A DNA stretch of 64,000 nucleotides, from NCBI RefSeq assembly GCF_050436995.1, contig NC_134754.1, forward strand, positions 7,557,001 through 7,621,000, read 5' to 3'. This DNA comes from Anticarsia gemmatalis. Its lineage: Eukaryota; Arthropoda; Insecta; Lepidoptera; Erebidae. The notes under the pieces are model-generated. The model did not search any database. It was not told the DNA's origin and saw only the letters and a list, made by a program, of their open reading frames with translations. This document shows, one piece after another, positions 1-13,400 of the stretch. Made by a program: the position numbers and the translations under genes. Within the stretch, counting starts at the first letter, position 1, and every line of letters starts with the position of its first letter.

Positions 1-7
1 GTTAATT

Positions 8-125
8 TTTAGGGTTCTGCACCTAAAAGGTAAAAACGGAACCCTATTACTAAGTTGTCTGCCCGTCGGTGACCGTGCTGTATCTCATAAACCAAAATAG
101 CTGGGAAACTGAAATTTCCACAAAT
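8..125 (+). repeat. Fragment of dispersed 'GGGTTC...ACCCTATTACTAAG' repeat
   Basis: The text starting AGGGTTCTGCACC and running to a CTGTATCTCATAA-like end matches a dispersed insect repeat pattern. A second, diverged piece lies at 29731-29900. I recognise the pattern only from memory of moth genomes and cannot name the family. Confidence 0.4.
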
Positions 126-182
126 TATTTATTTTCGTAAGTTCCGTGTAGTTTCTCTTATTTATATGGTATTTATATACAC

Positions 183-581
183 TAGTACAACCTGTATCGT
201 TACAAGCTCGTGGCTTAGTTAACAGCAGCCGCGCGGATCGATCTCTGAGGTTAAGCCATGCTTGCCGAGGTTGATTTGTGGAGTACATATCGAGTTCCTC
301 CGTGCTTCGGAAAGTACGTTAAATTGTGGGTCCCGGCTGTAATTTTCGAAGATCTTTGACAGTCATAAACTAGTAAGACTAGTAACTGTAAGACTAGTCA
401 GAATGTTGAAGGTCTGACAACCAGTCTTATCGAAGGGTATCGTGTTATCCCAGGTAACTGGGTTGTGGAGGTCAGATAGGCAGTCGCTCCATGTAAAACA
501 CTGATATTCAGCTGCATCCGGTGAGACTGGAAGCCGACTCCAACATACAGAAAGGCTAAGCTGATATAGTACAACCTGTAT
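183..581 (+). mobile_element. Complete SINE with 5S-rRNA-like head, 15-bp target-site duplication
   Basis: The element is 198-566. It is flanked by perfect 15-bp direct repeats TAGTACAACCTGTAT at 183-197 and 567-581. Its head (GATCTCTGAGGTTAAGC and what follows) resembles the 5S rRNA internal promoter region; a related fragment at 3400-3486 has the box-C-like TGGATGGGTGACC. The body has CCGTGCTTCGG, GGGTCCCGGCTG and GACTGGAAGCCGA, and the tail ends in GAT. The 3' duplication lies 17 nt before the splice acceptor AG at 598-599 of a Dicer-2 exon. Confidence 0.7.
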
Positions 582-599
582 AATATTTTACATTTTAAG

Positions 600-2818
600 G
601 TCGCGCAAGAAGTGCTGAGTCCAGTTACGTCATACTAATAAATAAATCAAATGAAAAGAGATTTATGAAGAACTACAATGAATTTCAAAGTACAGAGCAT
701 CTGATACAAAGGGTAGGTTTCATTTTTAATTCCATTTTTTTTAGCTTGACAACTATTCACAAATGGTCTTAGTTATATTATATTATCCATACTATATTAT
801 AAATGCGAAAGTAACTCTGTCTGTCTGTCTGTCTGTTACTCAAATACGCCTACTTAATAATAATAATAACTTATATAATAAATAATAACTTTTTAACCAA
901 TTTGCATGAAATTTGGTATGGAAATATTTTGATACCCAAGAAAGGACATAGGCTACTTTTTACCCCGGGAAAATGACGCATTCCCATAGGAAAATTCAGG
1001 TGGCGGACGAAGTCGCGGGTAAAAGTTAGTTGTAACATAAATATTCCTTCGATTTGACTGCCTCAGTGGCGCAGTCAGTAGTGTATCCGACTGCTAATCA
1101 TAAGGTCTCGGGTTCGATTCCCGCGCTGGGCGAAGTAATAGTGGTATTAACTAGAATAGAATATTCAATAGCAGCCCGAAGTTTGTTTGGCTGGCCGGTA
1201 AATGGCAATCAGCTATCCTCCTATTAAATGGGACTAACATCGTTAACGAACTTGGTTGTTTCATACACCTTTGCGAGTGTTTTAAATTTTCGAGTGAAAC
1301 GAGGCATGATATTAAGTATACATACTCAACGTAAAAACGCTGAACTCGTTAAAATGGCGTATTTGTTTATGATCAACAATGTGACGCTCTTTGCAGATAT
1401 TGGTCGGTAGTTCGGAGGACCGCAACGAACCTGACAGCGACGTTATTAAAAATCAACTCTACGAAGAAGGAGATATAGCTCCTTTCATCGCAGAAAGTGG
1501 CGGTGAGCATTGAATATTTTTTTAAATTTTAACTCTTATCTATACTAATATTATAAAGCTGAAGAGTTTGTTTGTTTGTTTGTTTGAACGCGCTAATCTC
1601 AGGAACTACTGGTCCGATTTGAAAAATTCTTTCAGCGTTATATAGCCTATTTATTGAAGAAGGCTATAGGCTATATATCATCACGCTACGACCAATAGGA
1701 GCGGAGTAGCAACGAGAAATGTTACAAAAACGGGTAAAATTATGACGCATTCTCTCTTATGTGACGCAAGCGAAGTTGCGCGAGTCAGCTGGTTCACTAT
1801 ATTTTAGCAACAATGGCCGGTTCTGACATTTTTTTGTATATAATATTAGTATATCCTGTTCAATTACATACATACACACATTCATAAAATCACGCCTTAT
1901 AGGGATGTCGAGTATGCAGTGACCAGATAACATTGATACGATCCATACAAACTTCCTTCGCTTCATTCATTCAATGACTGTTAAATTATTTTGTTTCAGC
2001 TCGCCTCACGGCTACCTCGTCTATAAGCCTACTGAATCGTTACTGTATGACATTACCTTCGGATAAATTCACTAAGATCTCACCAATGTGGATACAAGAA
2101 CAAGGTGTAGACGAGAAAGGGAGGTTTTTCACCCAAGTCGCGATTGTGTTGCCAATCACTTGCCCTATTAGGGAGGAAATAAAGGTAGATTAAACAATAT
2201 TATCATACAAATCACATAACACTGTAGCATTTTCTGTTTACCCGTAATTGGCTAACGTGGTGGATTCAAAGACCAACCCCTTCCACATCACGGGAGGAGA
2301 ACCTTACCCAGCAGTGGGACGTTTAGGGTTTAAATTATTTTTTTTAATTTTATTTTGCTTTATTTCGTAACTCCACTAAGACTTGTTAAAATGTAAAACA
2401 ATTAATACCTTTATAATCTATGTCTCTATTCAGCCCTTTTCTACCTGTTGAGTAAAGCCCTCCCCTCAGTAATCTATATAATATTGTAATACATAGTATA
2501 ATATTCCTTATAAAAATATTTAATTATTTATATGCTTCCTATTTAAAAGTTACCATAGAAGTACAAATGAAATTGATGTAAAAATTGCTCTATATTTTAT
2601 GCGTTTACATTTCCAGGGCTTGTGTTTACCTAATTTGAAGTCGGCAAAACGCTCGGCAGCACTGAATACCTGCATAAAATTATATGAAGCTGGCGCATTG
2701 GATTCTGGATTGTTACCAAAACGATACACGTATGTATTGTAATTTAATAATACATGTCTTTATTAATTTCTTTGATTTTGTTATATATCCATACTAATAT
2801 TATAAATGTGAAAGTAAC

Positions 2819-2873
<55 letters not shown>

Positions 2874-4232
2874 GCTACTCAATCACGCCTAAACTACTGA
2901 ACCAATTTGCCTGAAATTTGGTATGAAGATACTTTGATATCCGAGAAAGGACATAGGCTACTTTTTATTCCGGCAAAATATCTTATTCCCACGGAAAACA
3001 GCGACAATCGGAAGAAACCGCTCCACCGCTTTGCGGTTACACTGGCGCTTTCACTAGATGGCGCTACTGGCAATATTAAACCTGTCATTACGTTTTATGT
3101 CTTAGCTGGGTAAGCCTACGCTTTGGAGATTTTTAACCGAAATTTGACTATTATGCTACTTACGTTATTCTAATCAGTTGAGGTTATACTCTTTCGAATT
3201 GATATTAGTTTGAAACAGTTTCCACTAAATATTTCGTGTTAGTTATAATAAATTTGTTTGTATATTCTTTTAAGTAGTTTTAATTACATTATTTTCGTAT
3301 TTAATGCTAATATTATACCCATTTAGTGGTATTTGGTAGAATTTCGTGTTAGTTTAATTGTGTATTCTTTTAAGTAGTTATGAGTATTATATTATAGTAT
3401 ATGGTCACCCATCCACGGAACAACCTCGGCAAGCGTAGCTTAACCTTAGAGATGGCTGCACGCGTGTTACTTAGCTACGAGGTTCTCTTATCTTTACAAA
3501 TATTATAAAGCTGAGTTTGTCTGAACGCGCTAATCTCAGGAACTACTGGCTCGAATTGAAAAAATATTTTTGTGTTGACCATTTACCGAGGAAGGCTAAT
3601 AAGCTATATAACATCACGCTTCGGCCAATAGGGGCGGATTAGCAACGAAAATTGTTACAAAAACGGTGAAAATTATGACTCATTCTCTCTCATGTGACGC
3701 AAGCGAAGTTGCGCGGGTGAGCTAGTGCTCTATATTTAATGAAATAGAACTTAGTTCACCCGATAAAAAACGCAATTAGAAATAATATCCAAGGCTTCTA
3801 TTAAGCAATTCTTTTTCTGCTTGCATTTACCTTAATAACGACTTTTTATTTACACATCTGACAACCAGTTCTTCATACATATCTAAAGTAACCTTTTACT
3901 TCACATTTATGTAGTAAAGGCAAATCGTTTTCTTCATAGAACTATCAGTAAACTAGTGAAGAAACAAATTTGACTGTTATTTTTACTTCATTCATATACT
4001 TTTGCTGTTACTTCTGATGAAGAAACTGCTATTAGTACGTCATTAAGATACTAATAAATACATTGGCTGATTAATACTTTTAATATATAGGACAGTAGAT
4101 TTCGATGAGACTAATGTGAAGGAAATATTTGTTAACTGGCGTGAGGAGAACATTAAAGATGAAGTTGATGAAGACGGGGAACGTACGCCATTACCTGGTA
4201 CTAGGAAACAAGTTCGCAAGCATCCGATACAG
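600..4232 (+). CDS. Dcr-2: Dicer-2 exons: helicase C-terminal tail and dimerisation domain
   Basis: Five exons (600-712, 1397-1502, 2000-2184, 2617-2729, 4091-4232). The first enters in phase and carries helicase motif VI (GRARS) followed by FMKNYNEFQSTEHLIQR, the helical tail typical of Dicer helicases. The second is an acidic linker. Exons three and four form the Dicer dimerisation domain (DUF283), with SLLNRYC, LPSDKFT and SAKRSAAL. The fifth is an acidic, charged linker before the PAZ region. The introns are mostly filled by Helitron-like, SINE and other repeats. Confidence 0.85.
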
Positions 4233-7200
4233 GTAAGTGTCCGCAATATTAAAGCGTAATATTCTTACCCTCTTATTCATAAAAATATATGAAGTTATGA
4301 ACGGCTTATAAAGTTATAAAAAGTTAAAGCTACTATAATATGTTTATGCTTTGTTTCTTTCACTCCTTAGCGAAATAAAAAAGAGTAAACATATTATAGT
4401 AGCTTTCTAACTAAAATAGGTTTATAATGTGTTTTTGAATTAGAGGGTTAGTACTTGTCTAACTACTAGAAATAACTTTGTATGTGTACGGAAGATTATG
4501 GAATAATATACTTAGTACTTGGAACTACATAAATCAGCCGCGCAGGGACAGTATATACCCGTACTAATTTCGTAAGAACTATACGTACGTTTAAGTACAC
4601 GTAACTTTACTATGCGTAGTAAAGTTACGTGTACTTAAACTACAGTACTAGAACTTTGAAGTAACTTAAGTGGAAATATCTAGGAACAGTAAACTTTTTG
4701 TGCAACTTTACAGACGTGTAAAGAACGGACTGCAAATGCTACCACAACAGAAGTAACTTAAAGACCACATAATATGTTATGTGGCTATATCTCCATCTAA
4801 TCTATTTAAATATAGAAATATCCTTACTGGGTAATTATTTACTAATAAATTGTGAATAATAGTAATGTTTTATGTTTACTTTGTTTTCAGTTTCCAAAAT
4901 TATTAGACAGTGTTCCCGACAGCGACACTTTCTTTTTACACGTTATTAAAATGAAAGCGGATTTCGAAGAACCGGAGGACTCCCGAGAGAAAGCTCTGTT
5001 CAAACTTCTTCAAATGAAAGAGTGTTATGGTTTCCTAACACAGAAACCTTTGCCGCAAATATGTAAATTCCCCATGTTCATGACAGTAGGAGAAGTTGGT
5101 ACATCGATAGAAGTCAATTATGCAGTCATCAAACTGAAAGACACGCTTTTCGAATTAGTGAAAAAGTAATTATATTGCTTTATGTTTTTATAATCACAGT
5201 TTAACGTTTTAAGTATTTAGTTTGTGAGCTCTTGTAGGTAAATAATTTTTATGATGCCACGGACGACATATTTTTTTTTTACATTTAAGTGCCTCTTTGT
5301 TTGCATAGAATAGTCTTGTCACTAGAAACAAGAATTTGCATAATAATGTAAATGCCCGTCGATAATTTTATACTTGTCACATGAATACATTGTATTTTGT
5401 CCAACAATAGTAAATCTAGTACACACCCGTATATATTTTTTTGCGTATACGTGCACGTACATCCGTATTTTATTTTTTATTATTTTTTAGGTACCACTAT
5501 TTCTTATTCGACCAAGTATTAGGTATCGCTAAGAAGTTCTTGGTGTTTGAAGGGAAAGTAAACTGCATGTACGTAGTTCCATTGCAGGAAGACAATGGTT
5601 ACGACATCGACTGGAATTTAATCACGGACTTTAAACCTATACAGCCTGTACAACCGACTACGTTCCAGGTACGCATTTTTTTATAATTCTCTTTTAAAAT
5701 GGTGTTTAATTGTTGACCAATATTTGGTATAATATCTTGAATACTAAAAACTCTATGAATTTATTCACAGATTATATAATATCATAATTTATTCACAGAG
5801 TTTTTAGATTCTGATTTCTATTTAATTCTATTCTATTTTAATTCATTATTTCAGGAACGGACGGAATTGAAAGTAACTCCAGAAACCCATACAAACTATG
5901 TCGTGACTCCATGGTATAGAGTTTTGCCAGACAGGTTAGTATCACTATTTTTTTTTCTTGAATAGCGCCCTATAGATAAGTTTCGGTTCTCTTATCTGGC
6001 AGATAAACAGCGAATGTAACAAAATAATTGTCGGTTTTCTCTAGATAACGTAACCAGTACTAAAAATATTATAATGTGACGGGTCTTAAAGAATAAGAAC
6101 GTAGAAATCGTTAATCAGTACTTATTCTGAAGTATTGAAATTGATCGAAGTATGAACTAAGTAATATTATTAGGAAGTAACATTTGAATAGTCTTGTTTC
6201 ATTTACACAGATACATCGTATCGAAAGTTCTAGAATACATGTCGCCGGAATCAACATTCGAATCATATACGGACACAACATTCAGAGACTATTACGCAGA
6301 CAAATACAAATTGGATGTTATCGGCGACAGAAATCAACCGTTGTTAGAGGTAAGTAAAACTTTTAAATAAAAAATGTATTTTACTACTAAATGAAACTTG
6401 TAGTAATAATAATTAGATAAGACTTTAGCAAACATTTCGATCTGCGGCATGTCGTCAAAAAATGTTACAAAGGTATTAAAGAAACCCAAACTGGCGCATC
6501 GACTTAAGCAATTGAACTTAAAACTAAAACTTTATGACACTCGAAATAAAAATACAGTACATATTTTTTTAACTCAATATCCCCAGCCGAGCAAATGAAC
6601 TTTTGCGGCTAAAATAGTAAACTAACGAATTAACGACCATATAGCAAGTGGCGCCATCTATTTATATACTCAAAATTTCGAGAACGTCTCTTTTACTCGA
6701 AATCTTTTTCCCCTTTTAGGTTAAAAACATAAGTTCAAGAATGAACTGTCTATTGCCTAGAGCGGCTACAATAAACGCGTTTACCGACAAGCAAAGGAAA
6801 TTGGTGTGTGCCTCACAAGGAGACGACAAAAACAAAGGATTCACTGAAATATTCGTCGCAGAGTTTTGCATCAAATATGATTATCCTGGCGTATTGTGGT
6901 ACAAAGCTATCATGTTGCCAAGCATCTTGCACAGGTAGTTATTATATTTCAAACTATTTATTATCATTAATAGACTCAAAACCTCGAGTGTAGACCCTTG
7001 CTCAACAGTGATACAGTAATGGATAAAAGAAAACTTAGGAAAATATTATTTTGTCAGTGAAAAAGTGGCCTGTTATTTTCTGTTATGCTCTCTCACGCTC
7101 GTGATGAAAATGTAAAACAAAAATTATCCCATGAAAACTTCAGTCCGCCTTTTTTCGAAACGTTGAAAAAAATTATATAAGTAATTTAAATGTATATATC

Positions 7201-10200
7201 GTAGTAGTAAATTAAAGTCATGTAAAAACTTACACTTACTAGGTACACATTTGCAACTTAAATATCTCTTATTATGTGTATAATTGTTTTTTACTTCTTG
7301 GTGTATATTACAGAGTCCATATGCTGTTGGCCGCTCATGAACTTTTGGCAGAAATAGCTAAAGTAACGAATTACGGAAGTCCACAACACGAAAAAAGTAA
7401 GTAACATAATTAGTATTCATAATCATGTTTTCCTTATTTAATTGAAAAACTTACTTTTCTTATATTCATTGAAATCATTCACTCAGTCTTATTTGCATTA
7501 TCTACCCTTCTTTCCAACTAGGTACTTGTCTATATTTTATGGTATCTTATCTAACCAACTAGGCTATACAGAGATTTCCAAGGAGCATCTGTTTAAACCC
7601 GAAGTTTAATATATAGGATAATATTTGAGGACCAGTTTTATGATCTGTTGTTGATATTCATGACTCTATACAATAGAAACCCAAACGATAATATGGCAGA
7701 AGCTTATTACTTCAGATACGAGATGAGTATTAGTAATGGTATGGAATTACCATCAAAGAAGCTATTCCTATTTGCTCAATCGAGTAAATTTTATAAAAAG
7801 TGTATAACAATTAGCAGAAGAAGGGCATTCGAGTAGCGCGATTAAAAGAAAAAGTACTGAAGAGGACAACGTTGGAAGTAAAAGAGCGAAAATAACCGAA
7901 GATGGATCGAAATTGATTCAGACAGATGAAGGTAAATTCACAGAGATCATCGGTTACAATATCGTTGCAAACTTTAGTTATAAACTAGGTTTTCATATTG
8001 AGACCCGGCAAATGGGCGATGTGTAAAGATTCAAATTAAAAGTAACTCTTTGGACTTAAGAGCGAGTGTAGTGTAAATATAAACGAACCGCTACAAATGT
8101 TAAAAAATATTATTAGTTGAGATTCTAACGTAATATTTGTAATATTCTAATCGTGGGCGACTCTTAAGCTATTTTTAATTAACCATGGAAAGTACTTGGC
8201 GTGGATAAAAGCAACAAATCGTATACTGCTACATATTTGAAATAAATGAACAAGAGTTGATGATGAAAATATCGCGAGTTCAATATGGCCCGGGCTTGAG
8301 GAGACGAGCGGAAGCACCTATTACCGCGGCCTCGCCTGGGTTTGCCAATACGACTCTGGTTCCACAAATCCACACTCTCGAGTGGCCCATGTACGTGAAG
8401 GCTCTCACAAGAGTTGTAGTGAGCACTGGTTGCCAGAGCTCACTTTGTATTCGGTTGCTTGAACAATGGACCTCTACTATTAACTCCAGATAGCGTGTTT
8501 CCTGGTCTAAATAACTGGAGCGAAGCCAAAACAAAGCGAGCAAAAGGAAGATGATGAGCAAGTATGTGTAATTCGTTCCGAACTCGCCTGCCGTAGAGTG
8601 TGGATTCAGTATGAGAGCAACACGACCGTACCGTGCGAACTTGTACAGACCGCAGTCATAGCTGAGTGGTAATAGATTGGCCTCCCACACATGTCATGTG
8701 GTAGAGGATTTGAATTTGAGACAACTCACCATTGACACAAAATTATGTTTGTAAATTATCACGATGAAGGATATCATCGTGACTTAAACTTGCATTGTCT
8801 GAGAGATTAAAAGAATAGGTCTTGAGGGGGTTGGAAATCCAACCGCACGAGGCCATCATATTTATTTATTTATTTATATTGCGTCAATGACCTACCTTCT
8901 TATTCCCGGAGGGGAATCTTGCCGCTGGCACAGTAATGGGTTGATCTAATTTTATTATGCTTTCAAATTTACTTGTACAAGGTTAACTAAACGAAAAATA
9001 AACTACTGTTACTATAGAACGATTTAATTTCCGGATTGAAATTAACGAGAAGCTAAATCGGAAACGTTCAGGATTAGGTCAAAAGTATTCAAACGATACT
9101 TATCCATGTGTCCATGGAATACCTACATAATACACCTATCGGTTGTTAAAAGAAATAAAAAGCGAACTAACTCATAAATAATTTTGTTATATTAAAAATA
9201 AATACTTATAAAACTATAACTCTGCACAGTTAGCGCTTTGATTTCGATGGCACTATTACTTTAGGCGCTCCCACACAGCATTCATATAACGTTAAAAACT
9301 GACTTATAACATTTGTTTTCAAACAAATTTGTTTTAACATTTTATTAAATTGTTTTGTTATCATGTTACACAATGTTGTATAACGTTATATAACTGCTGT
9401 GTGGGAGCACCTTTTGGGGCTGAGCGCTCATTGGAGTCACGACAGTACTACGACAGGGTTTTCTCACATAGACAAGTCTCCCTAAATACCAAAACGAAAC
9501 TGCTTGCCTACGACTCATTCATGACGAAGACGACTTTTTGGTGTATCAAAATGGACTTAATTCATGGATCCTAGACTGTTCATCTTAAAATTTGCGCGTT
9601 TTCATATTTTTTGCAAAACAGTGATTTGTCTTAATACTATATGAATTTAGTTTGCGTTCAGCCTCAAATCAATATACTGATTACTCACGGTTATAATGAA
9701 CAACTAAGAATTTTGAATATGTTTTAATAGATGATGAGTGGCTGCCAACAGAAACAGATATGCAAGTCGTCATTACCTCTTTACTCTCACAAGTCGAAGA
9801 GCCAGCTCAAGTCAATTCTATTGATAGGTAAGTTTTATGACAACATTTTTTATTATTTATTAAAACTCTTTTAACGTCTAATACAAATGTGTGGCAATTA
9901 ACTTACCAACCGGCAACCGGATAGGTATATCGTAACTTTTAATGATGTTTTTAAAAATGAATTACGTTTTTATTTTAATTATATATTTAACTAGCTGACC
10001 CGCGCAACTTCGCTTGCGTCACATAAGAGAGAACGGGTCAGAATTTTCCACGTTTTTGTAACACTTTTTTACTGTTACTGTGCTGCTATTGGTCGTAGCG
10101 TGATGATATAAAATATGCTTTTTTCACGAAAAATATTCTCAAAATTATTTATATCTCTTAATATAACGAAGTGCCGCTAAGGCATATCCGCCATTAAAAC

Positions 10201-10391
10201 AGTTGCCATGACAACGGAATTTTGTTAATTCAATGTCATTTTAATATTGATTATTCGCCACCTGAATTTTCCCGGGAAATGCGTCATTTTCCCGGGGTAA
10301 AAAGTAGCCTATGTCCTTTCTCGGGTATCAAAATATCTCCATACCAAATTTCATGCAAATTGGTTCAGTAGTTTAGGCGTGATTGAGTAGC

Positions 10392-10434
<43 letters not shown>

Positions 10435-13400
10435 GTTACTTTCGCATTTATAATATTAGTATGGATAAAATTTATTACATGTATTACACTCTAGGGATCT
10501 CTCTGTGCCCAGCGCCTTAAACTAGTAACACCTCGTAATAATACGGTCCCCGCTTCGACCACCGTTGTGGTCCGATGGGAACCCGTACATCGAAAGCGTA
10601 CGTGCACATAGGCATGTACGTGTACACGCTATGAGTGTACGTCACGTGCGTCCTTTTTCCGCAGTTTCGGGCCTAAGAACATGCCTAGTACCTACAGTAA
10701 ATATGTAATATTATTTGTAACTTTTTTGTTTTAGAATAAACAATCCGATAGACGAAGAGAAAAAGCGTCCTAAAATACTATCCATGAGGGAGACCTTGTA
10801 CCAGTTACAGCAGAAAAAGCTTAACCTGGAATATCCCTGGGATGTAAGTATTATGGCTTGCTGTTCTATAATTTATGTTAATAGCTTTGAATGAAAAATA
10901 AAACGGACTGTTTTATGATAGTTGCAACTACACTCAAGTGTCCCTCATATCTAGAGTCTGGCTTACATAAGTATGTTCAGCACATAGCAGTATAGCGGAA
11001 ACTGTTGACGCGCATGAATCGCAGGATACCCGCGGTTAAAAATGCATGGGAATTTACTTTAGTTCTTTTCTAGGCTGCCTATTACTACATATATACGTTT
11101 GACCACGATAAACTCGAAATCTGCCGAACAGACTTTCATTTTATTTGCACCAATACCTGAGGTGATTTTTAAGGAAGGCTTTGGTGTATTATTTGTCAAG
11201 GTTAACTTATATTATCTGACATTAACATATAATTATTATGTGCATAACAGGAGAAAATCGAGCCGATAGACATAGATCGTAACCTGTCATCGGTGACAGT
11301 GATGGATATAGAGTGTTACGACGAGTTCGTGTCGGCGCCGCTCAATAGCCCGTCGAAGGGCTCATCACGATATGTACCCCCGCCTAGAATCATCACTTCA
11401 GCTGCTATATCAGCACCGCCTGTCAAGTAAGTAATGGCTAATTTTATCTGAATACGTTACATAAGTTAGAATGGGTAGAGTTAGGCCGTGTAGATTCAGA
11501 CGCGTGGATCTACCCTTGGCAAACCCTATGTGGTCGTCTTGGCTACATTTTACATGAAATATTTTGATGGGATCTTGTATTTCAATAGCCAACAAGTTAA
11601 GCGACGTCCTTATTGGAATACGTGGTTCAGAATCTCTATAGAATATTGACACTGGTTTCAATACACAGGATTTTATATCACAAAAAAACGAAAAAACATC
11701 TGTAATTGCCGCTTTTTCGTATTATCTTAGTAAATATAATTAGAATTTACAACGTTATAAATAAGAACGAACAATAAATAATAAAGCTTATTTTTTACAG
11801 ATACGTAGACAGAATCAAAGTATTGGAACTCAAGCCTACCAAAGGCCCAGAACTGAGAGACATGTTAGCAGCACTGACCACTATCAAATCCAGCGATACC
11901 TTCAACTTGGAGAGGGCGGAAACGCTAGGAGATTCCTTCCTAAAGTTCGCTGCATCATTGTACTTGTACCATAAGTTCCCGAGCAAGAACGAGGGCCAAC
12001 TGACTAATATCAAATGTCGGCTTATTAGTAACAGGTAAGTTATTCCTAATATTTTTATTCGTATATTTGTATCGTTATTTTAAATCCGTTATTTTAGCAT
12101 ACTTTCCTGGTGTGTATGTTTAGTAGTTCACCTAGTTTTAAACGAATTCTACCCGCCTAAATGTCTTTGAATTTAAATGAAAGGCATAGTTTGTAAAACA
12201 ATACCGACGGTGGCGTTCGGCCTTGCACGTGCACGTATACGTGTACACTTACTTCTCAGTTGTCGTCGGACGATAACAATATATTATGCTCGTAGTGGAA
12301 TCATTTAGAAAAGTACTAGTGCCTGATTTAAATTCTAATTGTTTGTTTTAGAAACCTATACTACGCCGGTGAGAGATTCAACTTGGCCGGGCGAATGAAA
12401 GTGGAACAGTTCAGTCCGAGGAAGGACTTCTTGGTACCTGGATTCTTTGCACCTATAGAGGTAGAAGAGTTCCTTAAAGAAAAGCAGGTAAGATATTTTA
12501 TATAGGTGCAGACTTTTCCAATATATTATGTGTATTTAGTTTTTAATTTATCAGATAGTTTCACATATGCGTAAGTATCGGTAAGTTTAACATAATACGT
12601 TCATAGACTTTCTCATCAATTTATCTATTGATTTCGTTATCATTTTGTGGTATGTACATCCGACGCTAACAGATGTTATTGTTATTTAATTACTCATACC
12701 TACGTCATTTATGATACAATAATTTATTTGGGTTTTTCATTAATCCAATCCTTATCAAAATATGTCTACATTGTTAAGATAATCAAAAACTAGAATGCTA
12801 GTATAGTGTGGTATATTTAGATTGTCATATTGAACATTGCTAAAGAACGTCTATTAAGTAATAGTAATTGGACAAACCACACACGGTCATTTGATTTCAA
12901 ACAAAGCAAAGTTTGTATTATGGTTACCAAATAACTGATAAACATACTTATAAGTATACTTCTAAATACATACTTTTATAGATAAATAGGCTCAGCACTG
13001 TCTGTCTTTGGTGGGGTTCGAACCCATCAAACACGGCGCTACGGTTATTGCAGCGAGGTGACCTCGTTAACTACTGCGCCAAACGTGCATATTCACTCGT
13101 GATAAAAGTACATCGATATTCTCAGTGATTAATAATTCTAAGACGGCATAATTAAGCAGTTTGTGACGCAAATAATTACAATAATACACAGTAAGAAACA
13201 ATCGCTAATCATTTTAATTTGTTCAAACGTTCAACTGTTTATAAACATAGTAACAAACAACTTAAATACTTTGTGATAGAAACACCTTTTATTAGTTACA
13301 TTCGTATAACTATTTAATTAAATTACTTAAATAGATAAAGATATCTATATCAATGTATGTTGATAAAAATAGTTTTGAATACCATTCCGGCTGATTCAAT

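Noticed and set aside
1058..1132. Functional tRNA gene
   Set aside because: A and B boxes are present but the acceptor stem fails to pair and a shared SINE tail follows.
2820..2880. CRISPR-like or regulatory short repeats (GTCT)n
   Set aside because: It is a microsatellite inside a Helitron-like element and recurs in other copies with different lengths.
8280..8690. 136-codon minus-strand ORF
   Set aside because: It has no recognisable domain and no splice context, and it runs into a SINE-like repeat. It is probably a chance frame in repeat-derived DNA.
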